DNA of 10,310 bases, from assembly GCA_902795255.1 (NCBI GenBank), contig CADBKS010000097.1:1-10310 (forward strand), read 5' to 3'. The position numbers and the translations under genes were made by a program. The stretch comes from an uncultured Chloroflexota bacterium (GTDB lineage: Bacteria; Chloroflexota; Anaerolineae; Anaerolineales; Anaerolineaceae). Below the pieces are notes generated by a model. That model saw nothing but the letters and a program-made list of their open reading frames with translations. It did no database searches and had not been told where the DNA came from. This document shows, piece by piece, positions 5,906 to 10,310 of the stretch (positions are counted from its first letter, which is position 1; each line of letters starts with the position of its first letter).

Positions 5906-7153
5906 ATGGGAAATTTCGTCGGATATAAATGCTCTGTCTGCGGGAAATCACTTCCACAGGATTATAAAGGATATGTCTGTGATTCCTGCGGCGGCAATTT
6001 AAACGTGATCCTTGATTACGATCAGATCAAAAGGACCGTCAAGCCCGAAGATATTTTCACATCAGGTGAAAAATCTCTCTGGCGCTACCTGCCGCTGCTG
6101 CCCGTTTCCGATCCCGGTTTTGAAGGGACCGCACTGCATTCCGCAGGGATGACCCCCGTTTATAAAACCGATGTACTGGCACGCAAAGCCGGTGTCGGAA
6201 ATCTCTGGATCAAGGATGAAGGACGGAATCCGACAGCCTCTTTCAAAGACCGGGCCAGTTCGATCCTGATCGCGAGGGCCGGGGAGATCGGTGCTGATAT
6301 CATCGCAACTGCTTCCACCGGCAACGCGGGAGCTGCTCTTGCCGGCATGGCCGCTGCAAGTCAATGGAAAGCGATCATCTTCGCGCCCAAAACCGCTCCG
6401 CAGGCCAAAATTGCCCAACTGCTGATTTTCGGCGCAAAGGTGATCCTTGTTGACGGCAATTATGACTCCGCATTTGATCTTTCCGTTGAAGCCTGCGAAA
6501 AATACGGCTGGTACTGCCGCAATACCGGCTACAATGCGTTCACTGCTGAGGGCAAAAAGACCGCCGCGTTTGAGATCTGGGAACAGGTCATCACTCCCCG
6601 AAACAGTGATAAACCGCTGAACATCTTTGTCTCTGTCGGAGACGGAAACATCATATCCGGGATCCATAAAGGCTTTAAAGACCTGCATGAACTGGGCTGG
6701 CTCCCGGTCATGCCGCGCATTTTCGGCGTTCAGTCCGAAAAATCCGCCGCGATATTCAACGCCTGGGCAGCACATACCGAAACCATCACCCCGGTGACCG
6801 CGACCACGATCGCAGACAGCATATCTGTTGACCTGCCGCGTGACGGCGTACGGGCTGTGCGGGCCGCTTCTGAAACAAACGGTGCCTATATTGCGATCCC
6901 GGATGAAGCGATTTATGAGGGGATTCCTGAACTCGGAAAAATCGGCGTATTCGCAGAGCCCGCCGGGGCTACCGCTTATGCCGGTATGAAAAAAGCCGTG
7001 GCGATGGGTCTGATCAGTGAAAACGATGACGTCCTGGTGATCAATACAGGCTCCGGACTGAAAGACATCCGATCAGCGATGACCGCAGCCGGGCAGGCCC
7101 CCGTTATTGCGCCGTCAATGGATGCCCTTGAGGAATTTCTGAAAGAACAATAG
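5906..7153 (+). CDS. Threonine synthase-type PLP enzyme with zinc ribbon
   Basis: Threonine synthase converts O-phosphohomoserine to threonine and phosphate with PLP, the last step of threonine synthesis in the cytoplasm. This 415-residue protein starts with a zinc ribbon (C9/C12 and C25/C28) of the kind found in archaeal and many anaerobic bacterial enzymes. The fold-type II core follows: the PLP lysine K114 in NPTASFKDR, the substrate loop ATASTGNAG at 134-142, the phosphate-binding loop SVGDGNIISG at 243-252, and the family ending NTGSGLKD at 380-387. The length is usual for the family. The gene leads an operon, and the next start is 3 bases after its stop. No other threonine pathway gene is present, so a related beta-elimination or replacement activity cannot be excluded; I withhold thrC for that reason. 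Confidence 0.88.
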   Translation: MGNFVGYKCSVCGKSLPQDYKGYVCDSCGGNLNVILDYDQIKRTVKPEDIFTSGEKSLWRYLPLLPVSDPGFEGTALHSAGMTPVYKTDVLARKAGVGNLWIKDEGRNPTASFKDRASSILIARAGEIGADIIATASTGNAGAALAGMAAASQWKAIIFAPKTAPQAKIAQLLIFGAKVILVDGNYDSAFDLSVEACEKYGWYCRNTGYNAFTAEGKKTAAFEIWEQVITPRNSDKPLNIFVSVGDGNIISGIHKGFKDLHELGWLPVMPRIFGVQSEKSAAIFNAWAAHTETITPVTATTIADSISVDLPRDGVRAVRAASETNGAYIAIPDEAIYEGIPELGKIGVFAEPAGATAYAGMKKAVAMGLISENDDVLVINTGSGLKDIRSAMTAAGQAPVIAPSMDALEEFLKEQ

Positions 7154-7156
7154 CCA

Positions 7157-8089
7157 ATGAAACCGACTTATTCGATCATCGCTCCTGTTTTTAATGAGAA
7201 AGAATGTCTTGACGTGCTGTACAGCCGCGTGGCTGAAGTAATGGACCGCAGCGGGGCGCCATGGGAACTTGTGCTTGTCGACGATGGCTCCACGGATGGT
7301 TCTTCAGAGATCATGAAGCACTTCGCGGAAAAAGATCCGCGTGTACGCTGTATCTTCTTTGCCCGGAACTTCGGGCACCAGATCGCTGTCACAGCCGGAA
7401 TGGACCATGCCCTCGGGGATGCCGCCGTCGTGATCGATGCGGATCTGCAGGACCCTCCGGAAGTGATCCTCGAACTCATCGAAAAATGGAAAGAAGGATA
7501 CGAAGTGGTCTACGCTGTCCGAAAAGAACGGGATGGCGAAAGCTGGTTTAAGAAATGGACCGCATCTGCCTTCTACCGACTGATCGACAAGATCGCGGAT
7601 GTCCGCATCCCGCTGGACACAGGCGATTTCCGCCTTTATGACCGCAAGGTCATTGAGGTAATGAAGAACATGCCGGAAAAGAACCGTTTTCTCCGCGGCA
7701 TGTCCTCCTGGGTCGGGTTTAAACAGATCGGCGTTGAATATCACCGGGAAGAACGGTATGCCGGTAAGACCCACTATCCGCTGAAGAAAATGCTGAAGCT
7801 CGCACTGACCGCGATCACGGGGTTTTCCACGGTTCCGCTTCAGCTGGCTTACTGGCTCGGCTTCGGCATCACCGGCCTGAGCGTTCTGGCATTTATTATC
7901 GATCTCATTACAGGAAAAGGTAACGGAACAGCGATCTCCGTGTTCTTTATGGGCGGAGTCCTACTGATCATTATGGGCATAATCGGGGAATACATCGGAA
8001 GGATCTATGACGAGGTCAGGAACCGTCCGCTGTATGTCACCCGTGAAATTACACAGTCAGTTTATGATAAAACTGAAGACAAACAATAA
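7157..8089 (+). CDS. GT2 polyprenyl-phosphate glycosyltransferase (GtrB/DPM1-like)
   Basis: Members of this family move a sugar from a nucleotide donor to undecaprenyl phosphate on the inner face of the membrane, making a donor for GT-C enzymes. This 310-residue protein has the GT-A motifs in order: SIIAPVFNE (6-14), VDDGSTDGS (41-49), the metal site DADLQDPPE (94-102), TGDFRLYDR (155-163), and the basic loop [12 protein letters not shown] (200-211). Two membrane helices (about 223-250 and 258-279) end the enzyme, followed by a charged cytoplasmic tail; this is the GtrB, YkcC or ArnC arrangement. The ATG lies 3 bases after the preceding stop with only a weak ribosome binding site, so translational coupling is likely. 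The sugar is not predictable. The GT-C protein in the upstream operon is a natural candidate partner. Confidence 0.93.
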   Translation: MKPTYSIIAPVFNEKECLDVLYSRVAEVMDRSGAPWELVLVDDGSTDGSSEIMKHFAEKDPRVRCIFFARNFGHQIAVTAGMDHALGDAAVVIDADLQDPPEVILELIEKWKEGYEVVYAVRKERDGESWFKKWTASAFYRLIDKIADVRIPLDTGDFRLYDRKVIEVMKNMPEKNRFLRGMSSWVGFKQIGVEYHREERYAGKTHYPLKKMLKLALTAITGFSTVPLQLAYWLGFGITGLSVLAFIIDLITGKGNGTAISVFFMGGVLLIIMGIIGEYIGRIYDEVRNRPLYVTREITQSVYDKTEDKQ

Positions 8090-8102
8090 TTGATGAGGTA
8101 TC

Positions 8103-9569
8103 ATGGCAAAAATCGATTTAACCATCAATGAAGAGCGCCTCAAGCATGCGGTAGACCGCGCACGAGAACGCAACATCGTTATTCCGACTCTGGAACAACA
8201 GCTTCATCCCGAAACCGTTCCGGAAAAATTCAAGAAGGAACTGGCATCCATCGGTTTGTGGGACATTCATCCGAGGAACCTCTTCCGCATCACCTGGAAG
8301 AACCAGCCGGTCGAAAAGGGCGGCGGTTACGGCGGTGTCAACTTCATCGAACTGCCTTCCAGTCTTACGGGCGTTGATGCACGCATTATCGGTCTGGTCG
8401 GCAAATGGTTCCCGACCGGCGCACACAAAGTCGGTGCAGCCTTTGCATGCCTTGTCCCGCGCCTTGTCACCGGTCAGTTTGACCCGACGACGGAAAAAGC
8501 CGTATGGCCGTCCACCGGCAACTATTGCCGCGGCGGTGCTTATGATTCCGCGCTGCTGGGCTGCAAGTCCATCGCCATTCTGCCGGAAGGCATGAGCCAG
8601 GAACGCTTCAACTGGCTGAAGGGTGTCGCGGATGAAGTGATCGCGACTCCTGGTACCGAATCCAATGTCAAAGAGATCTTCGACAAATGCTGGGAACTCC
8701 GCCGTTCCGGACAGGAACTGATGATCTTCAACCAGTTTGAGGAATTTGGCAACTACCTGTGGCACTATACACTCACCGGCCATGCTATGCAGGAAGTATT
8801 CGAACAGGTCAAGACAAAGAACGGACGTCTGGCCGGGATCGCTTCCAACACCGGCTCCGGCGGTACCATCGCCTGCGGTGATTACCTCAAACAGCAGTAT
8901 CCGGACTGCAAGATCATCGCATCCGAAGCGCTGCAGTGCCCGACCCTTCTCGAAAACGGCTTCGGTGCACACCGCATCGAAGGCATCGGGGATAAGCACG
9001 TACCGTTTGTCCACAATGTCCGCAACACAGACTTCGTCACTTCCATCGACGATGAGTCGGTCGTCAATATCTGCCGTCTCTTCAATGAACCGGAAGGAAA
9101 GAAGTATCTTGCCGACAAGGGTGTTCCGCAGGAAACCATCGACAACCTGAATCTGCTCGGGCTGTCCGGTATCGCCAACATGCTGGCTGCCGTCAAATTC
9201 GCGAAATACAGCGAACTGACCTCCGATGATGTTGTGCTCACCTGCTTCACCGATTCCATGCAGCTGTACAGCTCCCGCATCGATGAATACAACCAGGAAT
9301 ACGGTCCGTTCGGCCGCGATGAAGCAGCTTATTCCTTCGGCCGCTATATGATGGGTGAGAACACTGCTCATATGGCTGAACTGACGCTTGCGGACCGCAA
9401 ACGCATCCACAACCTGAAGTATTACACCTGGGTCGAACAGCAGGGCCGCACCTCCGAGGAACTGAATGCCCAGTGGTATGACCGTGAATACTGGCTCGGC
9501 TACCAGGCGCAGAAGGATGAGATCGACAAACTGATCAAAGCCTTCAACGACGAAGTCGGCATTGCCTGA
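8103..9569 (+). CDS. PLP-dependent beta-family enzyme, function uncertain
   Basis: This 488-residue protein belongs to the fold-type II PLP enzymes, near cysteine synthase/cystathionine beta-synthase and often labelled only as a PLP-dependent protein subunit beta. The likely Schiff-base lysine is K109 in TGAHKVGAA. The substrate loop is STGNYCRGG (137-145). The glycine loop for PLP phosphate is SNTGSGGT (248-255). A CBS-like run EGIGDKHVPFVHN lies at 293-305. It is much longer than OASS enzymes (about 310): an N-terminal extension of about 65 residues and a C-terminal part after 395, rich in Tyr, Trp and acidic residues, are extra. There is no zinc ribbon. GAGG ends 4 bases before the ATG, 13 bases after the glycosyltransferase stop. 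It is the last gene of the operon, before a strong terminator. Substrate is unknown; an amino-acid lyase or beta-replacement role is inferred from the fold. Confidence 0.87.
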   Translation: MAKIDLTINEERLKHAVDRARERNIVIPTLEQQLHPETVPEKFKKELASIGLWDIHPRNLFRITWKNQPVEKGGGYGGVNFIELPSSLTGVDARIIGLVGKWFPTGAHKVGAAFACLVPRLVTGQFDPTTEKAVWPSTGNYCRGGAYDSALLGCKSIAILPEGMSQERFNWLKGVADEVIATPGTESNVKEIFDKCWELRRSGQELMIFNQFEEFGNYLWHYTLTGHAMQEVFEQVKTKNGRLAGIASNTGSGGTIACGDYLKQQYPDCKIIASEALQCPTLLENGFGAHRIEGIGDKHVPFVHNVRNTDFVTSIDDESVVNICRLFNEPEGKKYLADKGVPQETIDNLNLLGLSGIANMLAAVKFAKYSELTSDDVVLTCFTDSMQLYSSRIDEYNQEYGPFGRDEAAYSFGRYMMGENTAHMAELTLADRKRIHNLKYYTWVEQQGRTSEELNAQWYDREYWLGYQAQKDEIDKLIKAFNDEVGIA

Positions 9570-9587
9570 TACGATTCAAAGCAAACG

Positions 9588-9618
9588 AAACGGCACGGAT
9601 CTCCTCCGTGCCGTTTTT
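9588..9618 (+). terminator. Rho-independent terminator closing the PLP/GT operon
   Basis: AAACGGCACGGA (9588-9599) pairs perfectly over 12 bases with TCCGTGCCGTTT (9605-9616) around the loop TCTCC, and T residues follow to 9618. It lies 19 bases after the stop. On the minus strand the same stem is followed only by CGTTTG, so it may also slow transcription of the convergent gene, but less surely. Confidence 0.94.
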
Positions 9619-9650
9619 CTATCCCGCAGAAAGACTCTGAAAGAATTCAA

Positions 9651-10289
9651 TCAATCCGGTCTCCCGACAAGCGGCTTCGCAATATGATCGGAAAAGAAAT
9701 GAATAAAAGGGCCCAGCCCCATAGCGCAGATCAGCGTCCCGATCCCGATAATACCGCCAAACAAAAACGTCACGGCAACACATACTGAATCCGTAAGGAT
9801 CCTGCACAGAAAATATTTCTTTCCGCTCTTTTCCGAAAGGATCAGTGAAAGTGTATCATACGGCGCGATCCCGACATCCGCCGTCTGGTATAAGGCTCCG
9901 GCGAGACTCAGTACCAGCACACCCGCTGCCATAAATATCAGCCTTGCGCCGATCGTCACCGGAACCTGCCATACCGAACGGACAGACCGCTCGTAAAGCG
10001 AAGCCAGCGGACCAACAAGGAACCAGTTAACAAAGGTTCCGATCCCGATCATATGCCTTCCCCATAAAAACTCCGCGAGGAAACATAAACACTGAAATAC
10101 GATGATCGTTATCGAAAAATCGATCCCGATCCGGTCAGCAATTGCGATCGCCATCGCTGTGGATGGACCGTTGCCCATCAATGAAAATTTAAATAAGATC
10201 ACACCTGCGCCCATCAGCGCAATTCCCGCGAACATCACCAGGATGATCACGGCGGCGCCCAGGCCGCTCTTGAGGGCGGCGGATTTCAT
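9651..10289 (-). CDS. YczE/YitT-type integral membrane protein
   Basis: This 212-residue hydrophobic protein matches the YczE/YyaS/YitT type of membrane proteins, which have no firmly known biochemical role; transport or regulation of secretion has been suggested. Hydrophobic segments lie near 10-32, 60-76, 82-98, 113-135, 162-180 and 182-198. An internal duplication is visible with a period of about 100 residues: GIGTFVNWFLVGPLASLYE (82-100) matches GIGTLICAMGLGPFIHFFS (182-200), and a segment near 36-59 resembles 136-160, where VGIAPYDTLS is the characteristic loop. The ATG at 10289 has no clear ribosome binding site, and the frame is open to the window edge without a stop, so the true start could lie outside. 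The gene converges on the preceding operon with 81 bases between stops. Confidence 0.83.
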   Translation of the reverse strand: MKSAALKSGLGAAVIILVMFAGIALMGAGVILFKFSLMGNGPSTAMAIAIADRIGIDFSITIIVFQCLCFLAEFLWGRHMIGIGTFVNWFLVGPLASLYERSVRSVWQVPVTIGARLIFMAAGVLVLSLAGALYQTADVGIAPYDTLSLILSEKSGKKYFLCRILTDSVCVAVTFLFGGIIGIGTLICAMGLGPFIHFFSDHIAKPLVGRPD

Positions 10290-10310
10290 GCTGTCCGCTT
10301 CATAGCCCTT

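Noticed and set aside
6062..6775. A 237-codon minus-strand frame over the threonine synthase gene
   Set aside because: Antisense shadow without recognisable motifs, overlapping a gene with intact PLP signatures.
8118..9410. A 430-codon open frame on the minus strand inside the last PLP gene
   Set aside because: It lies fully antisense to a gene with intact catalytic motifs, has no recognisable domain, and follows from the codon usage of the sense gene. No promoter or ribosome binding site is seen for it.

Overview
The window looks like ordinary chromosome from a bacterium of roughly balanced GC. It holds eight protein genes and one tRNA gene, with no sign of a mobile element, CRISPR array, phage or plasmid module. 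Three traits recall anaerobic Chloroflexota of the Anaerolineae type: an FtsB/DivIC-like protein with a Thr-Pro tail, a large GT-C membrane protein starting with a 'GDDW' loop, and a zinc-ribbon threonine synthase. Bacillota remain a serious alternative, because of the strong TTGACA/TATAAT promoters, the GGAGG ribosome binding sites, the YczE-type membrane protein and a tRNA without encoded CCA. The lineage call is inference only.

Layout. (1) Bases 1-1158: a consensus promoter drives an unrecognised 347-residue protein with a helical N-terminal half and a long disordered tail. (2) Bases 1159-1651: about 370 bases without a gene, holding small hairpins and an A/T-rich tract. A consensus promoter, tRNA-Leu(CAG) and a Rho-independent terminator follow. 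(3) Bases 1650-2947: an FtsB/DivIC-like division protein, apparently read from a leaderless or near-leaderless transcript, sits 14 bases ahead of folD. (4) Bases 3003-5801: an extended -10 promoter leads a GntR/UTRA regulator and, 15 bases later, a GT-C-type polytopic membrane protein with a large soluble C-terminal part. (5) Bases 5816-9618: a promoter overlapped by a small inverted repeat leads three tightly packed genes and ends in a strong terminator. These are a threonine synthase-type PLP enzyme, a GtrB/DPM1-like glycosyltransferase, and a 488-residue PLP enzyme of a poorly understood beta-family. (6) Bases 9651-10289, minus strand: a YczE/YitT-type membrane protein converges on that terminator.

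How the genes may work together. folD supplies one-carbon units and the FtsB-like protein serves septation; they share a transcript but no obvious pathway. The GT-C protein and the GtrB-like enzyme form a plausible pair, one charging a lipid carrier with sugar and the other using that donor outside the membrane, although they lie in adjacent transcription units. The two PLP enzymes flanking the glycosyltransferase suggest amino-acid metabolism. I found no convincing new defence or mobile system. The most interesting points are the leaderless promoter geometry, the PLP-GT-PLP operon, the unknown first gene under a tRNA-strength promoter, and the marked NNG-before-Ile codon-pair habit.
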